64,000 nucleotides of DNA from Roseateles depolymerans (GCF_003387155.1 NZ_QUMT01000005.1:186001-250000), one strand, 5' to 3'. Counted from the first letter of the stretch, positions 26,246 to 36,000 are shown. Translations and numbers: made by a program. Notes: generated from the letters alone by a model not told the origin.

Positions 26246-26437
26246 ATTCTTCAACTCCACGAATTTTTGCAACTGATTGCTGATCGCACGCCTCAGATCA
26301 CCGTGGATGAACAGTCCGAAGCTGCAGCTGAGCGGTTTGGATTTGCAAACCGGAAAGAGTTTTTTAAGAAAATGAAGCATGCCTTGGCATCCATTACCAG
26401 CGATGGAATCTTGGTGAGGGCCACGAGACGAAAATGA
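26246..26437 (+). pseudogene. Open fragment in frame after the TAA of the preceding gene
   Basis: Directly after the TAA at 26243 the same frame remains open for 63 codons to TGA 26435, reading for example LHEFLQLIADRTPQITVDEQ and FANRKEFFKKMKHAL. Codon use looks real, but there is no sensible start codon at its beginning. It may be the tail of another damaged immunity or toxin gene, or the continuation of the preceding gene cut by a nonsense change. Confidence 0.4.
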
Positions 26438-26632
26438 AAAAGTGAGGACTTTATGTCCACCGCGGCCGATCCATCGGAGGTCGTCCCGCCAGACGTCAGT
26501 CCGGGGCGTTTAGAACAAGCCATAAAGACTCATCTGACTTGAAACGTCGTGGATTCCGGCGCTGGGTCCGCGACCATATCGTTAAGACGATCAATCCAAC
26601 CTCCCCATAATTTCATTATTTGAGGAGCAGAA
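26438..26632. other. Gene-free stretch before the Imm49 gene
   Basis: No gene is supported. A 29-residue frame (26453-26542, starting MSTAADPSEVVPPD) could be a gene fragment. The 3' end, TGAGGAG at 26621-26627, is the ribosome-binding site of the next gene. Confidence 0.4.
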
Positions 26633-27478
26633 TTGAATTACGAAGACCTTATAAAGAAGGGGATCAATCACCTCTCGGGCGGGAATGCAGATAAGGCTAT
26701 TCAACTCTTGAACAGCAACCAGGGTTCTCGCTCTGGCTGTCTGAGTCTCGTATTCACTCACGCAAAGACTGAATGCCTACTGTCTTGGTTTAAAAACAAG
26801 GACCTCGCCGCAGCTAAGCAATGGGCCTATGTCGCCGCCAAAGTAAGGCGAATGATGTTTCAAATGACCCCATGGTCCTCCTTTCCCGCTTATGAACCTC
26901 TCTTCGCGCTGATTTCTGACCACTTGGACGCTATCGCTTGGTACTCCAATCATCGAGTTCCATTCTTCGTTGAAGATGATCTCAGGGGAAACGAGTCAAC
27001 GAACAAGGACGATCCGGCCACGATAACCTTCCATAGTTATCAGACCTCACTTGCTTTAAGACGTGAATGGGAGGAGCTCCATCGACGCTGCGCGCTCATC
27101 TTGTCTCACCCATCGGAAACTGAATGGAAAGATCTGTTGGTCGACCATCGCTTCTTCCTCGCGTTGGCTGAGGGAGACAAAAGGGGAATGAAGGCCGCAC
27201 TTGACGAGTTGGCGGGGCCCGTGCTCGCCCCTCGACGAAACTTCGATTTTGCGTTTGGTCTGACGGAAAACCTCATCGCCACACACGCGACGACCTACGC
27301 AAAGATTGCTTGGTGCAACGGCTATGAAATCGGCGTGGATTCGCCATGGGTGCCGCGGCAATGGCTTCCGATAGCACCGCTTCCTACGTACGTGGATCCA
27401 TGGCCGTTTTTAGCCGAATTCGATTTTTGGACACATTTTGAAGGCGATTACGAGAATTGGTCACCCAAACGCCAGTAA
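26633..27478 (+). CDS. Imm49-family orphan immunity protein
   Basis: A 281-residue, mostly helical soluble protein. The segments LAAAKQWAYVAAKVRRMMFQ near residue 60 and the C-terminal YAKIAWCNGYEIGVDSPWVP followed by QWLPIAPL match my recollection of Imm49, an immunity family of polymorphic toxin systems. The start is TTG at 26633: a strong GAGGAG lies five bases upstream and no ATG fits. No toxin is adjacent, so it is an orphan that could protect against a rival strain's effector. AT-rich relative to the genome. Confidence 0.75.
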   Translation: MNYEDLIKKGINHLSGGNADKAIQLLNSNQGSRSGCLSLVFTHAKTECLLSWFKNKDLAAAKQWAYVAAKVRRMMFQMTPWSSFPAYEPLFALISDHLDAIAWYSNHRVPFFVEDDLRGNESTNKDDPATITFHSYQTSLALRREWEELHRRCALILSHPSETEWKDLLVDHRFFLALAEGDKRGMKAALDELAGPVLAPRRNFDFAFGLTENLIATHATTYAKIAWCNGYEIGVDSPWVPRQWLPIAPLPTYVDPWPFLAEFDFWTHFEGDYENWSPKRQ

Positions 27479-27563
27479 GTTTGCTTGAGCTGCAGCTAAG
27501 ACGCTGAACGCGTACGACAGATGCAAATCTGCGCCCAAACCGCTCTAATCTCTAAGGCCCACT

Positions 27564-28052
27564 ATGAAACAAGAGATATATGACTGGTTAGAAGTTTGGC
27601 TTGTAAGTTTCCTAACGTACGACTCAATAACCCCTAACTTTTTAGTGTCAGCCTCTTCATTATCAGAGTCAGAATCGCACCAGATTGCGGTCGATTTCAT
27701 GTATGCTGGACTAAAGTCTGGCATTCTTGAGCTTTTACCGCAGGGTGTTTTGTTCAAAGGAGGAGAGTTTGGTTTTCATGGGCCTTTGGACTACGCACAA
27801 GAGCTAAGAAAATTTAACCCATTTGACTACGACGAAGTGTTCGCAGGAAGAGTCGCTTGGGGCGGGCCACAAGTTGCGCTGTCCGCCTTGGGTCGTGAGG
27901 TATTAGAAAATTCCGGATTAAGTTTTGGCGATACAGTCGGCGACGATAAAGCAGAAAATAGGAAAAAGTTTCTGGACGGTGTCATAAATCAATTTGAGAG
28001 CCTTGGGGTAAATTTGGGCGACTCCCCATTTATTTTAGAAAAACCCTCGTGA
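27564..28052 (+). CDS. Hypothetical protein in immunity island (162 residues)
   Basis: Not recognised. It is soluble and helical at the N-terminus (IYDWLEVWLVSFLTYDSI), with a central LKSGILELLPQGVLFKGGE that resembles a winged-helix-like or beta-hairpin piece, then NPFDYDEVFAGRVAWGGP. The acidic character, low GC and position among orphan immunity genes suggest an immunity role, which is inference. ATG 27564 follows TCTAAGG at a reasonable distance. No toxin homology is visible nearby. Confidence 0.55.
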   Translation: MKQEIYDWLEVWLVSFLTYDSITPNFLVSASSLSESESHQIAVDFMYAGLKSGILELLPQGVLFKGGEFGFHGPLDYAQELRKFNPFDYDEVFAGRVAWGGPQVALSALGREVLENSGLSFGDTVGDDKAENRKKFLDGVINQFESLGVNLGDSPFILEKPS

Positions 28053-28200
28053 AACAGTGCCACAAGGCCTTCTATTACCCGGGCAGTCAATCTCTGACTG
28101 AATGGGACACCCAAACGCTTTGCGCGTAGGTTTCCTACCGAACTCGACGCAGTCCGCGACAAAACCACAACTAATCAAAATATCCAACGGAAGTGAAGTG

Positions 28201-29052
28201 ATGCAATTTCGCGACGCTTGGAATAATTTCGTCTTAGCAAATATTCAGAGTGCCACCGGGTTCTCCAGCATTGTGGCCGCTGAGGAACTAAGCGGGGGAC
28301 GGTTCGCTAATTGGCATCGGGTGACGCTCCCGGAACTGGCTGTTGGGATGAATTATGAATTGTTCATCGAGGTCGCGATTGGCGCATGGCACCACCCGTA
28401 CAAGACACTTTTTCTTCAATGGACGCGAGAATCGGCCAATTTGGCTTTAGCCGATCCACGTTTTAGCATTCGATCGGAAAATTCAAGGAATGGCTGGAAG
28501 AACCCCGGGATCTTTCCGGGCAATCATGGCGTCGTTCTTGCGATTTCAAGTCTTGCAGAAGCTATCGAACGTAATTCGGACCCAGGCGTCTTAAAGCTGG
28601 TTGAAGCAGCCGATGAAATAAAGGACTGCGGGCTTCAAATGAAAGGGGAGGATTGGAACACTTATATTGCACAAGGGGGATATTTGAGAGCCATCCAGCT
28701 CTTCATGATTGCTGGAAAAGCTGATCTCGCTCGGTCTGCCTTACAGACTCGCCGCAATTTCAAGTACGTGAACGCGCACCGTCAATGGCTGGTCAACGTA
28801 CTTAACTTCATTGCGCCTGGCGCGCAATTTCATCAAGCAACTGCTGAACAGACAATGCTTTTCGACAGCCAGTTTGACGTCATCCGTAACCCTGCGTTTA
28901 AGACAGCCCCACCTAACGATCTGTCAGACAAGCATTTAGGTCAGGACCTGATGCAGATGCGGCTTGACCTAGCGATCATCAGGCAAAGATATATTGTCGG
29001 CCAACCAATTTCAGGAAACTGGGAGACCATATTTTCTTCAATTTCTCGCTAA
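28201..29052 (+). CDS. Hypothetical protein in immunity island (283 residues)
   Basis: Not recognised. A soluble, mainly helical protein with several Trp residues (FRDAWNNFVLAN, FLQWTRESANLAL, WNTYIAQGGYLRAIQLF). The size and helical repeat-like pattern are reminiscent of larger immunity proteins such as Imm49, but no family can be named. I placed the start at ATG 28201 because GGAAG lies just upstream; the 33 codons before it (from 28102) read like non-coding sequence. It is one of a same-strand run of low-GC genes. Confidence 0.55.
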   Translation: MQFRDAWNNFVLANIQSATGFSSIVAAEELSGGRFANWHRVTLPELAVGMNYELFIEVAIGAWHHPYKTLFLQWTRESANLALADPRFSIRSENSRNGWKNPGIFPGNHGVVLAISSLAEAIERNSDPGVLKLVEAADEIKDCGLQMKGEDWNTYIAQGGYLRAIQLFMIAGKADLARSALQTRRNFKYVNAHRQWLVNVLNFIAPGAQFHQATAEQTMLFDSQFDVIRNPAFKTAPPNDLSDKHLGQDLMQMRLDLAIIRQRYIVGQPISGNWETIFSSISR

Positions 29053-29327
29053 ACCATCCAACCTAAGCATGTTAATCTTTGGGAAGATGAGTCGTTGATA
29101 GCCACGCAAACGAGTTGACGCAAACTAGCCAACGCACCATGAACAGCGAATGCTACGAACGGATCAAATGCAAGGCGAGTTCCAAGAAAATCCGCGGTAT
29201 CGTCCTGGCGCCGGCTTTGAGGCGGCGGGCGCATGGAAGCCGGAGAAATCAACTAGTCCGGTAGGCCGAATTCGTCAGGCCCAAATGACCGAACGCCTAT
29301 GTTCGATAGCTCTCAGAAAGTACCCAC
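29053..29327. other. Gene-free stretch before the Imm70-like gene
   Basis: No supported gene. Base composition changes from AT-rich to GC-rich and back across about 29200-29270, suggesting joined fragments, but no fragment could be identified. Confidence 0.35.
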
Positions 29328-29855
29328 ATGAATATTGGCATCTTGGGCGGAAGTTCCGTTTATGAGGTGGGAACTGTTTCTGACACTGTTCTATTCTTCG
29401 ACTGCGTACAAGCATTTATTGGCGAAGAAAGGACTGTGCAGGACTGGAGCCTTATTACGGACCGCCTTTATCGAAGATATTTAAGGCTGGATGAATTATC
29501 CGCCGCAAGTTCAAAAATGGATCAAATACGAGCAATATTTGAGACCAAGCCAGCCTGCTCTGTTGAATGGTTAGAATCCACAAAAAGTTCTTTACTTAAC
29601 CGGCACCAAAACAATCTCGCAGAGGTTTTCGCAAAATACTTTGATAGTTTTATTGAAAGTTGCGATTCAGCCCTTGCTTTTAATGACGCGTTCAATATCT
29701 ATCAGCCGGTGCGCTTTGTGAGATCAGATAATGTTTGGCTGACTATTGAAAAAATGCACTCGTTGGCTGACTATGAAGCATTAACCGAAAAGCCGTTCTG
29801 GCTGGAACCTAATTTCCACTCACACGACCTTGTTCGCCGTGAAAGTGGAATGTAG
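29328..29855 (+). CDS. Imm70-family orphan immunity protein
   Basis: A 175-residue protein opening MNIGILGGSSVYEVGTVSDT, close to the Imm70 opening I recall (M-x-VG-x-x-VGS-x-x-YEIGS), followed by a Phe-rich helix and RLYRRYLRLDELSAASSKMD, where Imm70 has its LxxGxLxxxxxxxAxxEL-type helix. Imm70 proteins neutralise toxins of polymorphic toxin systems. No toxin gene is adjacent. The ATG at 29328 has no strong SD. It is the last gene of the low-GC immunity island; normal genome composition resumes after about 29.9 kb. Confidence 0.7.
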   Translation: MNIGILGGSSVYEVGTVSDTVLFFDCVQAFIGEERTVQDWSLITDRLYRRYLRLDELSAASSKMDQIRAIFETKPACSVEWLESTKSSLLNRHQNNLAEVFAKYFDSFIESCDSALAFNDAFNIYQPVRFVRSDNVWLTIEKMHSLADYEALTEKPFWLEPNFHSHDLVRRESGM

Positions 29856-29950
29856 TCGCGGAAATCTTTGCGCGATAACCAACATGCTCAAAGACAGATC
29901 ACCGTGACGGACGGAGTTGACTAAACAGCGTCCCCCAGCAGCAGGCAGCC

Positions 29951-30322
29951 TTATTCCGGATTAACGTCCCAACTCTTCAGCGCATTGGCAATGATGATGA
30001 AGCCCAAGATGCTGCCGATCGGGAAGGCAAACATCAGCGGTAAGGCTGCGACCACGCTGACGAATCGCGCCCATTCCTGCTTCCGGTCCGCCGCTTTGGA
30101 CAGAAACAGGTGGAATGCACCCAGCACTCCCAGAACGACCATCGTAGAGAGCTGAGCCATGTCGATGCCGCCTTTCAGCGACAGGCAAAGCGCCAGTGCT
30201 GCCAACGCCGCGAAGGCCAGGTACAGGTACCCGACGATCTTGAGTGAACCGGCCACTCGGCCCGACGGATGCGGCTGCCATGACTGGCCGCTGCTGCTGA
30301 AAGATCCTCCGTACCCTTGCAT
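29951..30322 (-). CDS. Small inner-membrane protein, unknown function (123 residues)
   Basis: Start ATG 30322 is preceded by AGGGAG. A polar Gly/Ser-rich N-terminus of about 25 residues is followed by three hydrophobic segments: IVGYLYLAFAALAALALCLS, LSTMVVLGVLGAFHLFLS, and a longer one beginning FVSVVAALPLMFAFPIGSIL that could span once or form a hairpin. The short C-terminus NALKSWDVNPE resembles small uncharacterised membrane proteins in which a fixed turn precedes a final acidic tail. No catalytic motif. It faces the immunity island on one side and the SOS cassette on the other. Confidence 0.65.
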   Translation of the reverse strand: MQGYGGSFSSSGQSWQPHPSGRVAGSLKIVGYLYLAFAALAALALCLSLKGGIDMAQLSTMVVLGVLGAFHLFLSKAADRKQEWARFVSVVAALPLMFAFPIGSILGFIIIANALKSWDVNPE

Positions 30323-30610
30323 ATGAAGCTCCCTCTGAACTTTGAATTGAATGAGTGGGGTGGGTCGTCCCCGAGGAGAATTGGAGCCGCGGGGGTGAAG
30401 CGATTTCCATCGCACTTGCGGGGGAGCGAAGCCACAAAATGTCACGTTTGGCTGCTCACCTTGATCTGTCAAGCCTGAGAGCACCGCTCACCTCTAACCG
30501 GGCTGCCGCGGTTTGCCCGCCTAACGAACCCCGCACCCGCCCTCCGTGCCGGATTCCCGCATCCCGCCCGCCATCCGCCCCATGCCCCTGTTCGGGTGAC
30601 CTGAACCTGC
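30323..30610. other. Gene-free interval between membrane protein and imuA promoter
   Basis: No gene supported; open frames here have no start signal and no familiar motif. The rest of the gap up to 30664 is the imuA control region. Confidence 0.4.
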
Positions 30611-30638
30611 TTGCCGGCGTGACATCGACTCCTATACT
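30611..30638 (+). promoter_or_regulatory. Probable sigma70 promoter of imuA-imuB-dnaE2
   Basis: TTGCCG (30611-30616) and TATACT (30633-30638) are separated by 16 bp. The LexA box overlaps the -10 element, which explains SOS control. The predicted transcript begins only about 15-20 nt before the imuA ATG, leaving no room for a normal Shine-Dalgarno. Confidence 0.6.
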
Positions 30639-30654
30639 GTATGCCCATACAGTC
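30635..30654. promoter_or_regulatory. LexA box (SOS operator)
   Basis: The sequence is TACTGTATGCCCATACAGTC. CTGT and ACAG half-sites flank 8 bp, and the dyad extends to TACTGTATG/CATACAGT, the canonical gamma/betaproteobacterial LexA operator. It sits over the -10 element of the mutasome operon. Confidence 0.92.
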
Positions 30655-30664
30655 TTTTTCGATC

Positions 30665-31573
30665 ATGTCACCCCAGCTTGCCGACGGGGGGGCCCTGCCC
30701 TCTCCAGCGGGACTGCTGTCCCCCTCCCAGAATGCCGCCGGGTCTGCGCCCGCCCCCTTGCCGCCCCATGTGGCGGAGGCCTTGTGGCGCGGAGACTCGC
30801 TGGGCCGGTCCTGCAACACCCGCTGGTCCAGCGGTTTCCCCGCGCTGGACGCTGAACTGCCGGACGGCGGATGGCCGTCCCGTCAGATCACCGAGATCCT
30901 GCAGCCCCAGTTCTCACTGGCCGAATGGCGCCTGGTCGGCCCTTCGCTGCGGGAGGTGGTGGCCGATGGCGCCGCAGTCGCCCTGGTCGGTCCGCCCAAA
31001 CGTCCGCACCTGCCCGGCCTCATGCACCTCGGTCTGAACGACCGTCAACTCGTCTGGATCTCCGCCCGCGCCCCGTCGGAGCGGCTGTGGTGCGCTGAGC
31101 AGCTCATCAAGTCCAATGCCGCCGGCGCCATCATGGCCTGGTTGCCTCAGGCCGCGCCGGAACAGCTGCGTCGTCTGCAAGTGCTGGCGCAGTCCTTTGA
31201 CGGCCCGGTGTTCCTCTTCCGCCCATTGCAAGCCCGTCATGACCCTTCGCCGGCCCCGCTGCGGGTCACCGTCGAGCTGGATGTGGACTGGCAACTGCGC
31301 GTGACCCTCATCAAGCGCAAAGGCCCCGCCCATGAACAGCCAGTGGTGCTGCCCTCCATCCCGGGCGGCCTGGAACTGGTGCTGACGCCCCGGGTCATGC
31401 GGCCCAGCGACTGGCGGTCCGCTCCTGATCGCGTCGTGGCCCCTGGCGTTTCCACGGCGGTGGCCTCCACCGCTGCCCTCTCCGCGCCGGGCGTGGTCCC
31501 CCTCGCTGCGTCTGCCCTGAAGGAGGTCCACCATGCTGTGGGTCGCCCTGATTCTTCCGCCCTCTCCTACTGA
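30665..31573 (+). CDS. imuA: ImuA (SulA/RecA-like mutasome protein)
   Basis: A 302-residue RecA-fold relative without ATPase function, a partner in the damage-inducible translesion mutasome with ImuB and DnaE2. Typical segments are WRGDSLGRSCNTRWSSGFPA near the start (the GFPALDAELPGGGWP block), RQITEILQPQFSLAEWRLV, the Walker-like strand VALVGPPKRPHLPGL, and ARAPSERLWCAEQLIKSNA. ATG 30665 is chosen; the ATG at 30641 lies inside the LexA box. A Val/Ala-rich C-terminal tail (from about 265) runs over the start of imuB, overlapping it by 41 bp. Confidence 0.9.
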   Translation: MSPQLADGGALPSPAGLLSPSQNAAGSAPAPLPPHVAEALWRGDSLGRSCNTRWSSGFPALDAELPDGGWPSRQITEILQPQFSLAEWRLVGPSLREVVADGAAVALVGPPKRPHLPGLMHLGLNDRQLVWISARAPSERLWCAEQLIKSNAAGAIMAWLPQAAPEQLRRLQVLAQSFDGPVFLFRPLQARHDPSPAPLRVTVELDVDWQLRVTLIKRKGPAHEQPVVLPSIPGGLELVLTPRVMRPSDWRSAPDRVVAPGVSTAVASTAALSAPGVVPLAASALKEVHHAVGRPDSSALSY

Positions 31574-33023
31574 CGACCCGCAGGCGCCGCCGGCTGTCTC
31601 GCCCGATGCACTGCGCGGGCTGGCGGTGTGGTGTCTGCAGTTCACGCCCCGGGTGGCCCGCATGGAAGATGCGGTGGTCATGGAGGTGGCGGCCAGCCTG
31701 CGTCTGTTCCGCGGACGGGCTGCGCTGCAGGCCCGGCTGGCCGATGAGGCGCCGGACCTGGGCGTGTGCAGCATCGGCTGGGCGCCCACCGCCACTGCCG
31801 CCCTGATCCTGGCCCGCTGCGGCATCTCCGGGCTGGGCGACCGGCTGTTGCAGGCGGTGCTGGACCCGCTGCCGCTGGACGCCCTGACCGCTGCGGCGAC
31901 GCATGCGGCTTCGCTCAATCGCGCGGGCGTGCGTACGCTGGGGCAGCTTCGTCAGTTGCCACGCGGCGGCGTGAGCCGTCGTTTCGGGGCGCCTCTGCTG
32001 GCCGCGCTAGACCAGGCCTACGGGTTGCGTCCGGAAGTGCATGCCTGGGAGGCCTTGCCCGAAGACTTCCATGCCCGACTCGAACTGCCCAGTCGCGAAG
32101 ACCGCGCCCCGGCGCTCTTGATGAGCGCCCGCCCGCTGTTGATGCAGCTGTGCGGCTGGCTGGCCGCGCGGCATGCCGGCGCCACCGGCATCACCCTGCA
32201 CTGGGTGCATGACTCGATGCGAGCCCGGGACGTTGGCGACCACGGCCAGTTGACCGTCCGCACGGCCGAACCCATCCGGGAGCTGGAGCATTTCTGCCGT
32301 CTGCTGGCCGAGCATCTGGCCAAGACCCAGTTGCTGGCGCCGGTCGGCGAGCTGCGCCTGGAAGCGCTGGGCGTGCAGGCCCTGCAGGAGGACAGCGCTT
32401 CGCTGCTGCCCGACGAGGTGCGCACCGGCGAGACCCTCTACCTCACGCTGGAGCGCATTGCCGCGCGGCTGGGTCCGGAGCAGGTGTTGCAGCCCGCGCT
32501 CGCGGACGATCACCGCCTGGAATGGATGACCCGCTGGCAGCCCTGCGACCCGGGCCGCGCCAAACGCGGCGGCCGGCCCCGCCCCTGCGCGGCGCCGCAG
32601 ACGCCCGAGCCGGCCTTCCTGCTGGACGAGCCGCTGCGCCTGGCGGTGCGGGACCATCGCCCACACTACCAAGGCCCGCTGACCCTGCTGATCGGCCCGG
32701 ACCGAGTCGAAGGCGGCTGGTGGGACCGCCTGCCCGAGGCCCCGGCCGCCCCGGCTCCCGATGCCCAGGGAACCGATGCCACGGAGAAGGCGCACAGCGC
32801 CAAAGCATCCACCCCAGCCAGCGCCACCGCATCCGCCACAGCCAGCGCCCCACGCGCCGCCCACACCACCGTGACGGTGCCCACCGCCCCCCACCCCGGC
32901 CACCGCAACGTCATGCGCGACTACTGGGTCGCCGTCAACGAGAACGCCGGCGTGCTGGCCATCTTCCAGGAACGCCTGGCCGATGGTGAAGGCGCCTGGT
33001 ATCTCCACGGCGTCTACGCCTGA
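31533..33023 (+). CDS. imuB: ImuB (Y-family polymerase-like, catalytically inactive)
   Basis: A 496-residue DinB-related protein that tethers DnaE2 and ImuA to the replication clamp. The N-terminus MLWVALILPPS lacks the acidic triad of active Y-family polymerases; later segments (ARCGISGLGDRLL, LNRAGVRTLGQLRQLPRGGV) form the thumb/HhH region. The C-terminus has RDYWVAVNENAGVLAIFQER and WYLHGVYA, as usual. Unusual is an Ala/Ser/Thr-rich low-complexity linker at about 405-455. Start ATG 31533 follows GGAGG at ideal spacing inside imuA, implying translational coupling. Confidence 0.92.
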   Translation: MLWVALILPPSPTDDPQAPPAVSPDALRGLAVWCLQFTPRVARMEDAVVMEVAASLRLFRGRAALQARLADEAPDLGVCSIGWAPTATAALILARCGISGLGDRLLQAVLDPLPLDALTAAATHAASLNRAGVRTLGQLRQLPRGGVSRRFGAPLLAALDQAYGLRPEVHAWEALPEDFHARLELPSREDRAPALLMSARPLLMQLCGWLAARHAGATGITLHWVHDSMRARDVGDHGQLTVRTAEPIRELEHFCRLLAEHLAKTQLLAPVGELRLEALGVQALQEDSASLLPDEVRTGETLYLTLERIAARLGPEQVLQPALADDHRLEWMTRWQPCDPGRAKRGGRPRPCAAPQTPEPAFLLDEPLRLAVRDHRPHYQGPLTLLIGPDRVEGGWWDRLPEAPAAPAPDAQGTDATEKAHSAKASTPASATASATASAPRAAHTTVTVPTAPHPGHRNVMRDYWVAVNENAGVLAIFQERLADGEGAWYLHGVYA

Positions 33024-33038
33024 TGGGACGGAGGCTGC

Positions 33039-36000
33039 ATGACGTCATCCTCCGCGGACCGCCCCGCGGCCCCCCGCCCCTCCCTGGATCTCTCCGCCGC
33101 CGCGCAGGCGATGGGCAGTCAAGCGCCGCAGTTGCCGGACTATGCCGAGCTGCGCTGCATCAGCAACTTCAGCTTCCTCAAGGGCGCCAGTTGGCCGGAG
33201 GAACTGGTGGAGCGGGCCAAGGCGCTGGGCTATCAGGCCCTGGCCCTGACCGATGAATGCAGCATGGCCGGCATGGTCCGGGCCCACATGGCGGCCAAGG
33301 AACACGGGTTGCGCCTGCTGGTGGGCAGCCAGTTCGAGATCCAGGAAGCGCCCTGCGATTTCACCCTGGTGGTGCTGGCCTGCAACCTCAATGGCTACGG
33401 CAATCTCTGCCAGCTCATTTCGCGTCTGCGCCGCGCCAGTGAGAAGGGCACCTACCGCTGCACCCTGCGCGACATCGGCCCGCAGGACCTGGACGACTGC
33501 GTGGTGGTGGCCTGCCCCGACCGCTTTGCGCAGCCCCAGCCGCTGATGGCGCTGGCGCGCTGGCTGCTGTCGCGTTTCATGGGCCGCTGCTGGCTGGGAG
33601 TGGACCAACTGCGGCGCAGCGACGATGAGATCCGCCTGCTGCGTCTGCGTGAACTGAGCGCGCTCACCGAGATCCCGCTGGTGGCCGTGGGCAATGTCAC
33701 CATGCATGTGCGCAGCCGCAAGCCGCTGCAGGACGTGCTCACCGCCACGCGCCTGTGCAAGCCGCTGACCGAATGCGGCCAGGCCCTGGAGCGCAATGCG
33801 GAGCGGCATCTACGCGCCCGGGGCCGCCTGGGCATCAGCTTCCCGCCCGACCTGCTGGCGGAAACCCTGCAGGTGATGGCCCGCTGCGACTTCAGCCTGG
33901 ACGAGCTGCGCTACCGCTACCCCAGCGAAGTGGTGCCGGACGGGGAGACACCCGCGTCGCACCTGCGCCGCCTCACCTACGAAGGCGCGGGACGCCGATG
34001 GCCACAGGGCATTCCGGCGTCGGTCAGCGAGCAGATCGAGAAGGAGCTGACGCTCATCGAGGAGCTGCAGTACGAGCACTACTTCCTCACCGTGGCCGAC
34101 ATCGTCGACTTCGCCCGCTCCCAGGGCATTCTTTGCCAGGGCCGGGGCAGCGCCGCCAATTCGGTCGTGTGCTATTGCACCGGCGTGACCGAGGTGGACC
34201 CGGCCCGCATGCAGGTGCTCTTCGAGCGTTTCATCAGCAAGGAACGCAACGAGCCGCCGGACATCGACATCGACTTCGAACACGAGCGCCGCGAGGAGGT
34301 CATCCAGTACCTCTACCGCAAATACACGCGGGACCGTGCGGCGCTGGCGGCGGTGGTCATTTCCTACCGGGTCAAGAGCGCGCTGCGCGACGTGGGCAAG
34401 GCGCTGGGTTTCGACCCGGAGGCGCTGGATGCGCTGTGCAGCAATCACCAGTGGTGGGACGGCATGGAGATCGATGCCGCGCGACTGGCCGAGGTGGGGC
34501 TGGACATGCAGCAGCTGGCGGTGCGTCAGCTGCTGGACCTGACCCGCACACTGCTGGGGTTTCCGCGTCACCTCTCGCAGCATCCCGGCGGCTTCGTGCT
34601 GACGCAAGGGCCGCTGACCCGCATGGTGCCGGTGGAAAACGCGTCCATGCCGGACCGCACCGTCATTGAATGGGACAAGGACGACCTGGATGCGGTGGGC
34701 CTGCTGAAGGTGGACGTGCTGGGGCTGGGCATGCTGACGGCGCTGCGCAAGACGCTGGCGCTGATCAGCGATCGGGACGGCGATGTCTTTGGCGTGCAGG
34801 ACATTCCTTCGGAGGACCGCAAGACCTACGACATGATCTCGCGTGCCGAGACCATCGGCGTCTTCCAGATCGAAAGCCGGGCGCAGCGCAGCATGCTGCC
34901 GCGTCTGAAGCCGCGCTGCTTCTACGACCTGGTGATCGAGGTCGCCATCGTCCGCCCGGGCCCGATCCAGGGTGGCATGGTCCATCCCTACCTGCAGCGG
35001 CGCCAGCAGCTCGAGCCGGTGGACTATCCCAGCGAAGCCTTGAAGGTGGTGCTGGAGCGGACGCTGGGCGTGCCGGTGTTCCAGGAGCAGGTGATGCAGA
35101 TCGCGATGGTGGCGGCGGGGTTCACCGGCGGCGAAGCGGACGGCCTGCGTCGCTCGATGGCGGCCTGGAAGCGCAAGGGCGGTCTGCAGAAGTACTACGA
35201 CAAGATCGTGCAGGGCATGACCTCGCGCGGTTATGAACTGTCTTTTGCGCAGGCCATCTTCGAGCAGATCAAGGGCTTCTCGGAATACGGTTTTCCGGAA
35301 TCCCATGCGGCCTCGTTTGCGCTGCTGGTCTACAGCAGTTGCTGGCTCAAGTGCCACCGCCCGACCGAATTCCTGGCCGGCATGCTGAATTCCCAGCCGC
35401 TGGGTTTTTATTCCCCCAGCCAGCTGGTGCAGGATGCCAAGCGCAACGGCGTGGTGGTGATGCCGCCGGACGTGATGTTCAGCGACTGGGACTGCACGCT
35501 GGAGCCCTGCGAGTCCAGCCGCGCAGCGGATGCCTGGAACGGCGCGGCCCAGACCCGTGCGCCGATGGCGGTGCGGCTGGGGCTGCGGCTGGTGAAGGGG
35601 CTGCAGAAGGCCTCGGCCGAGCAGATCCGGCTGGCGCGTGCGCAGGCGCCTTTTGAAGATGCGGAAGATGTGGCGCGGCGGGCGGGCCTCAACCAGCAGC
35701 AGATGACGATGCTGGCGGCGGGGGATGCCCTGGCCAGCCTCAGCGGCCACCGGCGCCAGCAGATGTGGGACGCCGCGGCCCAGCATGCACCGCCGCCCCT
35801 GCTGCGCGCGGCCCCGGTGCAGGAGGACTTCCTGGAGTTGCCGCAGGCGCCGGAGGGCGAGGACATCGTCTTTGACTATGCGTCGCTGGGCCTGACGCTG
35901 CGCAGCCATCCGCTGCTGCTGCTGCGTCCGCTGCTCCAGCAGCGTCGCCTCATGACGGCGGCGGAGCTGGACGCCTCACCGGATGGACGGGTGGTGCGCG

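Noticed and set aside
26453-26542. A 29-residue open frame between island genes
   Set aside because: Too short, with no ribosome-binding site and no recognised relatives; probably a fragment or chance.
28102-28200. 33-codon N-terminal extension of the 283-residue island protein
   Set aside because: No SD before 28102, while GGAAG precedes the ATG at 28201; the extension has no protein-like pattern.
30641-30664. Earlier ATG for imuA
   Set aside because: That ATG is inside the LexA box and overlaps the expected transcription start, so it cannot be the main start.
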